Of a stretch of 64,000 nucleotides of DNA, positions 1 through 9,538 are shown in pieces. This stretch comes from Portibacter marinus. Lineage in GTDB: Bacteria; Bacteroidota; Bacteroidia; Chitinophagales; Saprospiraceae. A program made the translations under genes and the position numbers. The stretch spans positions 123,876-187,875 of the forward strand of contig NZ_JAJNKB010000009.1 in the NCBI RefSeq assembly GCF_021533195.1. Direction: 5' to 3'. Numbering within the stretch: position 1 is the stretch's first letter; every line of letters starts with the position of its first letter. The notes beneath the pieces were generated by a model, which was not told where the DNA came from, searched no databases, and was given only the letters and a program-made list of their open reading frames with translations.

Positions 1-1
1 A

Positions 2-415
2 GATAAGTATTTCTTCGCAGATAAAGATGCAGACATCATTAGTGGCAATGACATCTATTTTGTTGATACCTATTTTTGCGATAATCCTGATTGTGTAACC
101 AGGGTGTTTTTTAATAATGATAGACCGCTTCCAGGACTTAATTATCAAGAACAAGAGACATATCAGTATTTAATTCACCCCAATCCAAATAACGGACTAT
201 TTGAAATAAGCCTGTTTAGCGAGGTAAATGGAAATTTTAGATTTGATCTGATAGACGTGACAGGTAATCCTATAATGAATAGAAGTGAAGCTGTGAATAG
301 ATCTAAAAATAAAATAGAATTTGACGTCAGAAATGTCCCAAAAGGAATTTATTTCCTGAGAATCGTTGACATGACTTCAAAAACATCTTCAATTGACAAA
401 GTAGTAATTCATTAA
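2..415 (+). CDS. Secreted protein with T9SS C-terminal sorting domain (5' truncated)
   Basis: The frame is open from base 2, so this is the 3' end of a longer gene cut by the window edge; an internal GTG at 104 is not a credible start. The last ~80 residues form a type A T9SS sorting domain: HPNPNNGLFEIS, then alternating strands, then PKGIYFLRIVD near the end and a terminal VVIH. In this family the domain directs export across the outer membrane by the type IX system and is removed at the surface. It lies 1 bp upstream of another T9SS-sorted protein, suggesting co-transcription. The function of the missing N-terminal part cannot be seen. Confidence 0.85.
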   Translation, partial: DKYFFADKDADIISGNDIYFVDTYFCDNPDCVTRVFFNNDRPLPGLNYQEQETYQYLIHPNPNNGLFEISLFSEVNGNFRFDLIDVTGNPIMNRSEAVNRSKNKIEFDVRNVPKGIYFLRIVDMTSKTSSIDKVVIH

Positions 416-416
416 T

Positions 417-2447
417 ATGAAATTTTTATCGCCTAAAATTATATTTATTACTCTTGTTTTAATGTCTGTGGGTCAATATGGCAAGACCTGTGAGATCGTA
501 AGTTTTATTGCTCCGGAGCGCCTATGTCTAGATCGTGCGGGAAGTTTTCAGGGGAATGGGTTGAAAGAACCAGGTTGTGGATTGATGACTACTGAAAATA
601 TAGAAGTGGTTGCTGGGCCTGGCGATTTTCAAATCAGTTTCACTAATGATGAAAGAAATAGAGCAAATATTATTTTTGATCAGGTGGGTACATATACCAT
701 TAGATATACTTTCAAAGACGAGACCGATTGTAATAGTGATCCGTGTATTATAGAGAAAACAACGGAAGTATATTATCCTGAAGCTTTCTTTGTCGAGGAT
801 ACCATCAATATATGTAGGGGTGAAACGATTGAAACGGCTATAAGCTTTGTTAATGCGGAAAACGCAAGTGTTGAAGGTCAAGGTTCCCTAAATGTTCCAA
901 ATTCAGGGAACAATATGGGAGTATATAGAACCTCTGCTCCTGTAAATCAAAGTTTAGTTTTGAAAATTACAAGAGCGCAAGATGGAACTTGTACCAATGA
1001 GGTGCTTCTCGATTCACTGGTTGTAAATGTCCTGGACATTCCAAAACTAACGGCCATAGACACGATATGTGATGATAAAAATGAAATGTATCGAGGTGTT
1101 TATAAAATCACAGGAGGGGACGGTATTTATACTTTACTTACACCCGAAATAGGGATTATTGACGGAGATATATTAACCACCAAATTTCTTCCCAGTTTAC
1201 AGTCTTTTAATTACAGAATTGACAGTGGACCTACCTGTGGCGAGTTTCAGGGTTCTGCGACGGCCGAATGTAAGTGTACCGCAGCGGCTGGCTTGATGCA
1301 ATCTGAAGAAGTGGAGGCATGTCAGGATGAAATTGTAGAAGTATTACATAATAAGTCATCAGTGGATAAGAGGCCAACGGATTCCATTTTGTACGTTTTA
1401 CATAACAGCGATCAAAATGAAATTGGCGCTTTCTATGACGTCAGTTATGATCCGATTTTTACGCTACCAAGTGAGGAGTTAGTGGACTCTCAATTGTACA
1501 TTTCTGCTGTAGTGGGACCATTTACCATTGAGAATTTTGCGATAAATGAAGTAGAATGTAAAGCGGTATCGGCAGGCACACCTGTGAGATGGTTTAGTAA
1601 AGATGAGTTTAAGATTAGTGGTCTCCTGGATGTCTGTGCTGGTGAAAAGAACAGAATGTACAAGGTGACATTAGATGCAAAATTAAAAGATAGGGATAAT
1701 CTATTCTGGGAGACCAATGATGGCAGTGGATTTGTAATCGAGAGCCAATCAAAGGAGAGAGCGTATGTTACATTTCCAACTGCCAGTTCTTCTGGCAAAC
1801 TGTACTATCAAATAGATCGGAAGATAAGTAATACTAAATTTTGCTCTTCAAGGGATAGTGTAGCAATCACCATTGATGGTACTGAAAGTGCTCCAGAAGC
1901 AGCAGATATTATCCTCTGGCCTGGAGATATATTTGCAAGTACATCTGATGGTCCTTGTTATCAGTGGGGATTTGTCGATCGATTTGCCAATTTCTCAGTT
2001 GAATTAGTAGGACAGAACAGCAAGTTTTTCTTTTCTCCGGAAGCCATTGGACAAGGAAAATTAACAGACAGAGCTTATTTCTGTGCGACATATGATACTC
2101 CAAATTGTGAGTTCTCCTTCAATAATTGCAACAGTATTACTTTCTATAATCAGAATACTTTGAATGGTTTGGTTGAGGGCACTCAAGATGACTTCGTTTT
2201 GGGTTTAAGTCCAAATCCCAATGATGGAAGAATGAGGTTGGATATTTTAGGCAATTATAAGGGAATTTATAAACTGGAGTTGTTTTCAGAGTTAGGTGAA
2301 AGGGTATCTAGTAAAGTAATTGATAAGACTTACGTCAGATCTATTACCGATTTAGATTTTAGTGATGTGCCCAAGGGAATATATTTTTTAAGAGTACAAA
2401 ATGAATTAGGTCATACGCAAATCATCAAGACTGCGATAACCAGATAA
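417..2447 (+). CDS. Large T9SS-sorted cell-surface protein
   Basis: A 676-residue exported protein with an N-terminal signal peptide (hydrophobic IIFITLVLMSVG, residues ~9-20). A long Cys-containing, beta-rich middle follows, resembling the Ig/PKD-like modules of Bacteroidota adhesins (for example DQVGTYTIRYTF and pairs of cysteines at regular spacing). Residues ~598-676 are a T9SS sorting domain with LSPNPNDGRM and VPKGIYFLRVQN. No catalytic motif is recognisable, so a structural or adhesive surface role is inferred. The start ATG is 1 bp after the stop of the preceding T9SS protein, and the lipoprotein gene at 2455 follows after 7 bp, so it probably belongs to the long plus-strand operon. 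Confidence 0.85.
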   Translation: MKFLSPKIIFITLVLMSVGQYGKTCEIVSFIAPERLCLDRAGSFQGNGLKEPGCGLMTTENIEVVAGPGDFQISFTNDERNRANIIFDQVGTYTIRYTFKDETDCNSDPCIIEKTTEVYYPEAFFVEDTINICRGETIETAISFVNAENASVEGQGSLNVPNSGNNMGVYRTSAPVNQSLVLKITRAQDGTCTNEVLLDSLVVNVLDIPKLTAIDTICDDKNEMYRGVYKITGGDGIYTLLTPEIGIIDGDILTTKFLPSLQSFNYRIDSGPTCGEFQGSATAECKCTAAAGLMQSEEVEACQDEIVEVLHNKSSVDKRPTDSILYVLHNSDQNEIGAFYDVSYDPIFTLPSEELVDSQLYISAVVGPFTIENFAINEVECKAVSAGTPVRWFSKDEFKISGLLDVCAGEKNRMYKVTLDAKLKDRDNLFWETNDGSGFVIESQSKERAYVTFPTASSSGKLYYQIDRKISNTKFCSSRDSVAITIDGTESAPEAADIILWPGDIFASTSDGPCYQWGFVDRFANFSVELVGQNSKFFFSPEAIGQGKLTDRAYFCATYDTPNCEFSFNNCNSITFYNQNTLNGLVEGTQDDFVLGLSPNPNDGRMRLDILGNYKGIYKLELFSELGERVSSKVIDKTYVRSITDLDFSDVPKGIYFLRVQNELGHTQIIKTAITR

Positions 2448-2454
2448 TCAAAGC

Positions 2455-3069
2455 GTGCTATATAAGGAGACAACTGTTTTAATATTATTGATGATTTGTT
2501 CATGTAGTGCATTGCAAACAAATCAAAAGATTTCGAAAGCGAAGTTTTTACCAAGTAGTAGTATTTATCTAAAGCATAAGAAAATGATAGCTGATTGCTT
2601 TAAATTATACATGGATTACTCTGATTTTATAGACTCCTCTTCATTTGTAACGGCTAGGAATGTTGAAGATTTTAAAAAGTTATTTATAGATAACGCAAGA
2701 GTTTGGAATGATTATCTATGGGATCCAAAACTGGAGTATGCTAATGTTTATGCGGATCAGGTTTACTACTATCACCGGATAAAGGGTCTGAAGGTAGAAT
2801 ACGATGAAGATGTTTTGGAGCAGCTCAGCAAGATTAACCTTGAAGAGATGCTCAAAGATATTGATGATGCAGAACCGAATGATATAACTTATAAATACGA
2901 ATTTAATGCCCGAAAAGGCGTGTATTATATACTTAACAAAGAAAACAAAGTCATCTACTACAATGAACCCGTGGAGTATGACTTAAATTTTATATTTCAT
3001 ATATCAACTGAAGATCAAATGGCGAAAATAGCAGATATTCTTCCTATTGACTTTCAGAGTAAAAAGTAA
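2455..3069 (+). CDS. Lipoprotein with a module shared with the next gene
   Basis: A 204-residue protein starting at GTG 2455; an in-frame ATG at 2491 would cut off the signal sequence, so GTG is preferred. The N-terminus LILLMICSCSAL is a lipoprotein signal (probable lipid-anchored Cys at ~18), placing it in the envelope. The mature part (~residues 40-200) is acidic and aromatic and resembles residues ~45-205 of the downstream protein at 3075: both have an F-x3-F-x3-ARV core followed by EY-x2-VYA, and both end with a Y-x-LN strand and a D-x3-AKI segment. It is not a family I recognise. Gaps of 7 and 5 bp to its neighbours indicate operon membership with the TssR-like protein and ABC transporter downstream. 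Confidence 0.75.
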   Translation: MLYKETTVLILLMICSCSALQTNQKISKAKFLPSSSIYLKHKKMIADCFKLYMDYSDFIDSSSFVTARNVEDFKKLFIDNARVWNDYLWDPKLEYANVYADQVYYYHRIKGLKVEYDEDVLEQLSKINLEEMLKDIDDAEPNDITYKYEFNARKGVYYILNKENKVIYYNEPVEYDLNFIFHISTEDQMAKIADILPIDFQSKK

Positions 3070-3074
3070 AACTG

Positions 3075-4589
3075 ATGAAAACATTTAAAGTTTTTTCCAT
3101 CCTACTGCTTGCGTCACTGCTCAATACCACACTTTTTGGTCAAAGAACCATCAATGTTATTACCGACGGAGCTGCAGTTTCAGCAGATGTGGATGAGCAA
3201 ACGAAGAACGAAATCATCGATGTAGTTCAGGAAGTTTTAAACAAATATTATAATATTGCTAGCTTCTGGAACGAGAATGCCGAAGAATTTGACGAAAATA
3301 AATACACCCAATTTATCGGAATGTTTTCTGGATCAGCACGTGTATATGATGATATAGCAGAGGAACCTACCAACATTGAGTATAGTGTATATGCAAATAA
3401 TGTTTTCCAATACATGCAAGAGGAAGGTGTTCAGTTTTTACTCGAGAATGTCTATTTAAATAGTATAGAGAAAGATGAGGGCTTTTATGTCGCAGACCTT
3501 GACATGGACAAAATTGTTTATGTTGGTTTAGATAAGCAAAACTTTCCAGTCAAGTTTGGAGATGGCAAGAGATATACACTCAATGTAAAAATTGACATGC
3601 CAGACTACGACGTTAAGGATGCAAAGATTCAATCTATCACCGGAGAAGAGGCTGCTAAAAGGGTAAAGACAGCTGGTTACCTTTCGGGTAATTTTCATTA
3701 TGGAATAGGCAGTTACGTAGAAGGACCTGTGAATAGTTTAGGACAAAGCTTTGGCGCGCTGACGAGTAAGGCTGCGAACACTCTTGGATTTCAATTATTA
3801 TTCAGAAAAGCACTCAATCCGGCAGAAAAATTTTGGTTTCACATCGGCGTAGGAGGTCAGCAACATACCTTGAAAACCGGATATGGCAATTTCGATAATT
3901 CGGGTCTACCTGGCGAGCAAAGATCTCAGTCTGATTTTGAAGGGGCTTTTATGAATGGTGGCACGCCTACCCCTTACATTATCGAAAATGGTTCGGTTTT
4001 GCAGGGTAATGTCACCATTAACAACATAAATAATGCTCAAGAAATTTTTAATGTCATTACTGTCGATGTTCCTATTGGCGCAACGATAAGACTCAACAGA
4101 ACCTTTAGCTCTAGAATATTCTTAGACGTCAGTGTAGTTCCAAGTTATAGCATCACCTCTTCAGGAACCACCAGTGGAAATCCTGAAGGTGTTTTTATTC
4201 CAAACAGTGAACATTTCCCTACGATTGAACAAATCCAAAATTCACCTAATGGACAAGAACGACTGGAAGAATACTCATTTGATGATGACGATTTTAGATA
4301 CGAAGACAACGACTTGAGTTTAAGCCAAAATAGTTTTAATCTTGGTTTGCAATTATCTCCGACTTATATGTATGATATCAGTTTCAACTATGGAATTGAA
4401 GTAGGTTTTAATCTGTGGTATAATGTCTTATCTTTAGTGGGTTCTCAAAATTCGGAAAGAGGTTATCTAAGTTCTGATTACGCGAACAATTCTTTTGCTA
4501 CAAAAACCAGTATATTAGAGGATTATTTTGAAGGGGTCAAGCCTTTTTATGGCAGTGTGAAGTTGGGATTTTTCTATAAAATTAATTAA
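3075..4589 (+). CDS. Exported protein: shared N-terminal module plus putative outer-membrane beta-barrel
   Basis: A 504-residue protein with a clear signal peptide (VFSILLLASLLNTTLFGQ). Residues ~45-205 repeat the module of the lipoprotein at 2455 (FIGMFSGSARVYDD, EYSVYANNVFQY, YTLNVKIDM). From ~residue 205 alternating hydrophobic/aromatic strands such as LGFQLLFRKAL and FWFHIGVGGQ, with Asn/Ser-rich loops, run to a C-terminus LGFFYKIN, typical of small outer-membrane barrels. This is a fold-level inference; no named family was recognised. It sits 5 bp after the lipoprotein and 7 bp before the TssR-like gene, so the three are probably made together. A paired lipoprotein and barrel with a common soluble domain suggests they contact the same partner in the periplasm. 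Confidence 0.7.
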   Translation: MKTFKVFSILLLASLLNTTLFGQRTINVITDGAAVSADVDEQTKNEIIDVVQEVLNKYYNIASFWNENAEEFDENKYTQFIGMFSGSARVYDDIAEEPTNIEYSVYANNVFQYMQEEGVQFLLENVYLNSIEKDEGFYVADLDMDKIVYVGLDKQNFPVKFGDGKRYTLNVKIDMPDYDVKDAKIQSITGEEAAKRVKTAGYLSGNFHYGIGSYVEGPVNSLGQSFGALTSKAANTLGFQLLFRKALNPAEKFWFHIGVGGQQHTLKTGYGNFDNSGLPGEQRSQSDFEGAFMNGGTPTPYIIENGSVLQGNVTINNINNAQEIFNVITVDVPIGATIRLNRTFSSRIFLDVSVVPSYSITSSGTTSGNPEGVFIPNSEHFPTIEQIQNSPNGQERLEEYSFDDDDFRYEDNDLSLSQNSFNLGLQLSPTYMYDISFNYGIEVGFNLWYNVLSLVGSQNSERGYLSSDYANNSFATKTSILEDYFEGVKPFYGSVKLGFFYKIN

Positions 4590-4596
4590 TAAGTAC

Positions 4597-7119
4597 ATGA
4601 AAACTATAAAATTCTTAACACTCGTAGTATTCATCTTTACCTTTCTGGGTGCTTCCAATGCACAGAAGTATTCACGCATAATGGGTAAGCCTGAAAAATT
4701 CGAAAGACCTATTGATTACGCAGCAGAAGCTGATCAAGAACGCTTCCAGAATGCAAGGGATAAATACAGTAAAGATCAGCCTTGGATCGTGGTTTCGGAC
4801 CGTGATAATAATCCGACCTATGAGAAACCGGATGAAACCAGCCCTCAAAAGGAGACGCTAGGTTTTAAATCCTATTTCTATGTAGTCGATGAAAAAGAGG
4901 AATGGATTCACATTATTCAGGCCAGAACCAGTGGTTTAAAGGTGTCTAAAATGAACAAGGATTATGGGTGGGTACCTAAGGATAAAATGTTGCTTTGGAC
5001 ATCAGGTTTAGTAGATGAACAGACTAGAATTCACAAGAAAGCTTTCCTTCTTAACAAAGTAAAAGATATTGAAAGGATTCTGAGAGAAGATTCTAAAGAT
5101 TTTGCCAAGATATACTCTGGGCCACTGACCAATAAAATTGCGGACAAAAAGACCATTTATGAGTTCTATTTCGTCTATAAGAAAGAAAACGACAGATACC
5201 TTTTGGGTAAAGAATCGCTTGTAAGTTCTTCAAGAGTTGAAAATGTTATAGTAGGGTGGGTGGATAGAAAAAAAGCGGCAGACTGGAATACAAGGATTGC
5301 TCTTGAACCTAATTTTGATCAATTAGCTTTTGAAGAAAGACAAAATAACCCGAATTTCAGAGTGGTGGGTTTTACAGATATTGGAGGAGCCGATGGTTAT
5401 GCCAGGACTGGTTCTATTGTGGATGATAAAAAAGCTTGGGATAACGATCCTATTAAGATCAGCTCTAATAAATTGGCCAACTCAAATCCAAGGAGATTTA
5501 AAGGGTCTGTAGTTAGATTCCCCATGCTGAAAAATTATCCTAACTCCTTCATGTCAGGTGCCATCGGAGAAATACAGACCAAGTCCATGAAAGATGTTGT
5601 AAGTAGTGTAAGCGAAGTGGATTACTCTGGAATTGTAGAAGGGGTCAAGGAAAGTAGTACCTCCAGGGATAACTATAATATCTTCTTTTTAGTAGAGGGA
5701 ACAAGACAGTTAGGCAAGTACAAGCAAGCTGTTATGAATTCACTTGAAAACTTGGAAAGAAACTTCGGAGACGAAGTCAATGTGCGATATGGTGCCGCAA
5801 TTTATCGCGATACACCAGAGGAGAAAGTGGATAAGTTGTTTGAGATTCAACCTCTTGTTAACGATAAAGCAAAAGTTATTAATTTTTTAAATCAAGGTGA
5901 GTTCAATCAATGGCATGACAATGATGAATATACTGCCCTTTACTATGCGCTAAATGAGACATTACTAAAAGGGAATTTTAGTGACAATCATACCAATATC
6001 ATTTTCCTGATTGGAAACAATGCAGACTATAAGTTTGATAGAGTAAGAAAACAATTGGCTGTTGAATCGAATGATAAAACCTACATTGAAACCGACCAGA
6101 TATTGGATAATCTTGCCAAGATCAATGCGCATCTTGTTACAGTTCAGTGTATGAATCAGGGCAACAGATCATGTGCAAAGTATCCAAGTATGGGTGCGTC
6201 ATTTATAGTTGAAGCTTCAAAGAAGCAGCATAGAGAGTATTCATCCATAACTGAGTATTTTCCGGGAGCTAAGATTGTAAATCCTTCAATGCCGGATATA
6301 GATGAAGGCAATAAGCTTGAGATGTCCGGTGGGCCCAATGTAGGAGTTCTCTTCAAGCCAGAACGCAATGCTGAGATATCAGAAAGAGAATTGCAGGAAT
6401 TTATAGAAGAGACGATCGTAGAAGTTCAGGAATTTGTAGAGGATCACTGGGAGAAGATGGCCAACCTTACTTTCGATGGAGATGCTATGGATTTGGAGCA
6501 AAGTTCAGGTGTTTGGGAGCCAGCTATTGCAAGAGAAGTATATCGGTTGATTCAGAAGAGAAAAGAAAACAAGAGCTTCAGTGAAGAAGATTTGAAGAAG
6601 ATCATTGATCAAAAGTATCACCTTTACCGTGAAATCTACTTGGCAAAAAATATTCGTGGTGCGAAGAATGATGCCATGTCCTATGTAATGTTTATGCCCA
6701 AGGAGGATCTGAAAGACTATATCCGTACTTTGAAGAAACTTGCACAGGCAAGTGATGGCTCGCCTGATCAACAGAGAGAAGCTCTATTCCTGACGTTTAC
6801 TGAATTGTTAAAGCAATTTACCGGTAACGCTGGTATTTCAAGACGAGATGTGGAGCAAACTTCGGTTGATGAACTTCGTGCTATCATGCAGGGAATTGAA
6901 GGTGAAGGTCTAGTGATAGGAGAAGGTATGGGTTTTAAAATTGGAAACATTTTGTCACCGAGAAAAATGGGTGAAGCTGAACTTGAGAAATTAATACAAG
7001 ACATTCTTGCCAAGCTTGAGGGTCTGGAAAGTATATACAGGCTGGGTGATAGATATGAATTCTCCTATTCTACTGCGGATAATACCTATTTTTGGATACC
7101 TGTAGAGTATACACTCTAA
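4597..7119 (+). CDS. TssR-like periplasmic protein with SH3-like and vWA-like regions
   Basis: An 840-residue exported protein (signal peptide LTLVVFIFTFLGASNAQ). Residues ~58-130 look like a bacterial SH3-type domain (PWIVVSDRDNNPTYEKP, then YGWVPKDKMLLW), and the region resembles the N-terminal part of the Bacteroidota type VI secretion protein TssR as I recall it. Residues ~357-545 have the pattern of a von Willebrand A domain: IFFLVEGTRQL in place of the usual DxSxS strand, YGAAIYRD, a TALYYALN helix and NIIFLIGNNADY. The first MIDAS Asp is replaced by Glu-Gly-Thr, so metal binding is doubtful. The C-terminal ~250 residues are helical and charged. No T6SS tube, sheath or baseplate gene occurs in the window. 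The neighbours are instead lipoproteins and an ABC transporter, so it may be an orphan TssR homologue serving another envelope machine. Confidence 0.6.
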   Translation: MKTIKFLTLVVFIFTFLGASNAQKYSRIMGKPEKFERPIDYAAEADQERFQNARDKYSKDQPWIVVSDRDNNPTYEKPDETSPQKETLGFKSYFYVVDEKEEWIHIIQARTSGLKVSKMNKDYGWVPKDKMLLWTSGLVDEQTRIHKKAFLLNKVKDIERILREDSKDFAKIYSGPLTNKIADKKTIYEFYFVYKKENDRYLLGKESLVSSSRVENVIVGWVDRKKAADWNTRIALEPNFDQLAFEERQNNPNFRVVGFTDIGGADGYARTGSIVDDKKAWDNDPIKISSNKLANSNPRRFKGSVVRFPMLKNYPNSFMSGAIGEIQTKSMKDVVSSVSEVDYSGIVEGVKESSTSRDNYNIFFLVEGTRQLGKYKQAVMNSLENLERNFGDEVNVRYGAAIYRDTPEEKVDKLFEIQPLVNDKAKVINFLNQGEFNQWHDNDEYTALYYALNETLLKGNFSDNHTNIIFLIGNNADYKFDRVRKQLAVESNDKTYIETDQILDNLAKINAHLVTVQCMNQGNRSCAKYPSMGASFIVEASKKQHREYSSITEYFPGAKIVNPSMPDIDEGNKLEMSGGPNVGVLFKPERNAEISERELQEFIEETIVEVQEFVEDHWEKMANLTFDGDAMDLEQSSGVWEPAIAREVYRLIQKRKENKSFSEEDLKKIIDQKYHLYREIYLAKNIRGAKNDAMSYVMFMPKEDLKDYIRTLKKLAQASDGSPDQQREALFLTFTELLKQFTGNAGISRRDVEQTSVDELRAIMQGIEGEGLVIGEGMGFKIGNILSPRKMGEAELEKLIQDILAKLEGLESIYRLGDRYEFSYSTADNTYFWIPVEYTL

Positions 7120-7176
7120 GTATTTATCTTTAGTAACCCGAGCCTAAAAAATCAAAACCAACTGAGAACTAACTTG

Positions 7177-8007
7177 ATGCAAGAAGAGATAATCTATGAT
7201 ATCAGTAACCTGGAATGCCAATACATTCCAGGTACTACTGTCTTAAAAATACCAAACTTACAAATCCCCAAGGGAAAGCTTGTCTTTGTTCTCGGAGTCT
7301 CCGGAATCGGTAAGAGTACTTTCATTGAAACTTTGGGTCTTATGAATCGTACGATTCACGTGACAGAGGAAACTTCAGTCAAATTCAATAATGGAGGTGA
7401 GCTTGAAGAAATAAAGAACATATGGGAACGAGATAATCGATCGCTTTCCAAGTTTAGGAATGATCATTTTTCTTTTATTTTTCAGAATACTAATTTGATG
7501 CCCAACTTTAGCGCGGGTGAAAACATGTGCATTTCGATGCTTATTGAAGGTAAGAAATTATCAGATGTAAAGGAGAAAGTACTTGAGGTAATGGAAAAGC
7601 TAAATCTTGATGCAGAATTGTATGATCGGAAGATACAAGAACTCTCAGGTGGCCAAAGACAAAGGCTGGCTTTCGTAAGAGCAATCATAGCTGGATTTAA
7701 TGTACTTTTTGGAGACGAACCAACCGGTAATCTTGATAGGGATACAGGCCATAAACTCATGCGTACCCTGAAATCAAATCTTTCAGAATATAACAGAACT
7801 GGTATCATCGTTTCTCATGATATAGATTTGGCGCTTTCTTTTGCAGATATCATTTTGTTGTTATCAAAAACGGGCGAAGGAGAGGAATTACATGGTACTT
7901 TTGATGATCAGTATTACCTAGTCAAGGAAGGTCAGGAATGGAAACGAAAGGATGGAAGTAAACTTGAAAATCCTCTTGAATTGATCAGCGAAATTCTGAC
8001 AAAGTGA
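7177..8007 (+). CDS. ABC transporter ATP-binding protein, LolD/MacB-like
   Basis: A cytoplasmic ATPase with all the expected motifs: Walker A GVSGIGKST (~residues 41-49), Q-loop FIFQNTNLMPN, signature LSGGQRQRL, Walker B VLFGDEPTGNLD and H-loop VSHD. The order and spacing match the LolD/FtsE/MacB group that works with FtsX-type permeases on lipoproteins or envelope remodelling. An insertion between Walker A and the Q-loop (~residues 55-95) and a C-terminal extension of ~40 residues make it longer than LolD (~230 aa). A TTG lies one codon upstream; ATG 7177 was chosen. The stop overlaps the permease start, so the two are translationally coupled. The substrate is unknown; mechanotransmission or lipoprotein handling for the adjacent TssR-like cluster is an inference. 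Confidence 0.88.
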   Translation: MQEEIIYDISNLECQYIPGTTVLKIPNLQIPKGKLVFVLGVSGIGKSTFIETLGLMNRTIHVTEETSVKFNNGGELEEIKNIWERDNRSLSKFRNDHFSFIFQNTNLMPNFSAGENMCISMLIEGKKLSDVKEKVLEVMEKLNLDAELYDRKIQELSGGQRQRLAFVRAIIAGFNVLFGDEPTGNLDRDTGHKLMRTLKSNLSEYNRTGIIVSHDIDLALSFADIILLLSKTGEGEELHGTFDDQYYLVKEGQEWKRKDGSKLENPLELISEILTK

Positions 8008-9527
8008 TGAAGAAGCTACTTTCTGTTTTGCTGAATATAAGAGGAGACTTCCAAAATTTATTCATATTCAATGAATATGAAGAACTTACCGGAAAATCTC
8101 GTAGTGGCATTGTCACCTTGGTGGTTATTCTAACCATCACTTTCTTAGCCCTGGGATTCGCCATTGGAGGTATCAATTATCTTAAGGAAAAAATGGATGA
8201 TCCATTTACCAATTGGGTCAACCTGGAAATTAAACAAGGTTATAGAGATAAGGTCAGTAAAATACAAACTGAACTAGCAGTAGATACCACCAAACAAAAA
8301 TTCTTTCTCAATAATGTCGGCCAATACAATATTGAGTTTTTACCTTTTCTCAACTTTGACAATGGGGAGGAGTATAATTTAAGATTGAGAACACTTGAAA
8401 TGGATGACAACCTTCTCAAGGAAATCTTAAGTGAAAAAAAAGGCAATGTCGTTACTGGATACACCTATAGCGGGGAGGGCGAAGTTGATATCGAACGATG
8501 TGGTCTGATCATCAAAGAATCAAGCTTGAGATCTCTGGGGTACGAAGATATAGAAGCGGTGAAAAGAATTCCCGTCAAAATCGAAAGTTTCGTTATTTAT
8601 CCTGAAATTACAGCGGTTGTCCGTGAGCTTCCAAACCTTGTAGATTTGGTGGTTACTCCCCATTTTTATGTCCTTTTGAATGAGGCTTTTGAAACAACAA
8701 ATTTCATCAACATTTCCTCTTCTAACAAGTTAGAAGTCATTTCAACCGAGCAGGATAAAGATAAACTTCAAAAAGATATAATGTCCAGCTTAATGAAATA
8801 TCGACCAGCATCGACAGATGTAAGAGAAATAGAGTTGATTGAAGGGGAAACTCAGAACATTGTCACATTGTATTTTTCAGATTATTTTAAATATGAAATA
8901 AAGGATAGCATCGTCAGTGAATTAGAATCAAATTCTGATCTGGACTATACACGATATTCACCCTGGGAATGCAACACCTCCAGATTTTACAACATTTCAG
9001 ATCCTTACTACCTCTCTTTTAATTTTGATCAGCTAGATAAAGTCAGAGACTTTAAGAATCATATGTGGGATAAGTATAGTGTAGAGATTAGTATGGATCA
9101 GGTAGAGCAAAAGGAGAATTTTGCTTTGGTTTCCAGATTAACAGGATTTATTTCTATCATCCTGTTTGGATTCAGTATTTTAAGTATCATATTTTACGTC
9201 AACTCGCTTTTGCGGACCCATCTTGAGAAGATAAAAATGAATTTAGGCACGCTAAAAGCCTTTGGCTTGAATAATAGTTTCCTGATAAATTCTTATCTTA
9301 AGATCATCGTTACATTCATTGGAATTTCAATTGTGATAGCTTTGATCATTTGCTCAGTCTGGGATTTAATCGAGGCTAGAATATTTGAAAATAGCTATTT
9401 TGATATATTCAATCTGAAAATTTTACTTGCAGTAGTTGTTATAGTTCTGACAGCTTTATTGACATCACAAAGAACAATTTCTAAAACATTGCTTAAAACA
9501 CCAGGCGATCTTATTTATAATCGATAA
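8007..9527 (+). CDS. FtsX/MacB-type ABC transporter permease
   Basis: A ~506-residue inner-membrane protein with the four-helix topology of FtsX/MacB/LolCE permeases. One N-terminal transmembrane segment (~residues 36-56, VVILTITFLALGFAIGG) is followed by a large extracytoplasmic domain of ~310 residues and three C-terminal helices (GFISIILFGFSILSIIF, IIVTFIGISIVIALIIC, ILLAVVVIVLTALLTS). The start ATG 8007 overlaps the stop of the ATPase gene (TGATG), and GTG 8004 one codon earlier is an alternative. The periplasmic domain is not obviously the MacB or LolE type, so the cargo cannot be named. It probably transmits ATP hydrolysis to periplasmic partners encoded beside it. Confidence 0.82.
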   Translation: MKKLLSVLLNIRGDFQNLFIFNEYEELTGKSRSGIVTLVVILTITFLALGFAIGGINYLKEKMDDPFTNWVNLEIKQGYRDKVSKIQTELAVDTTKQKFFLNNVGQYNIEFLPFLNFDNGEEYNLRLRTLEMDDNLLKEILSEKKGNVVTGYTYSGEGEVDIERCGLIIKESSLRSLGYEDIEAVKRIPVKIESFVIYPEITAVVRELPNLVDLVVTPHFYVLLNEAFETTNFINISSSNKLEVISTEQDKDKLQKDIMSSLMKYRPASTDVREIELIEGETQNIVTLYFSDYFKYEIKDSIVSELESNSDLDYTRYSPWECNTSRFYNISDPYYLSFNFDQLDKVRDFKNHMWDKYSVEISMDQVEQKENFALVSRLTGFISIILFGFSILSIIFYVNSLLRTHLEKIKMNLGTLKAFGLNNSFLINSYLKIIVTFIGISIVIALIICSVWDLIEARIFENSYFDIFNLKILLAVVVIVLTALLTSQRTISKTLLKTPGDLIYNR

Positions 9528-9538
9528 ATGCTAAGATT

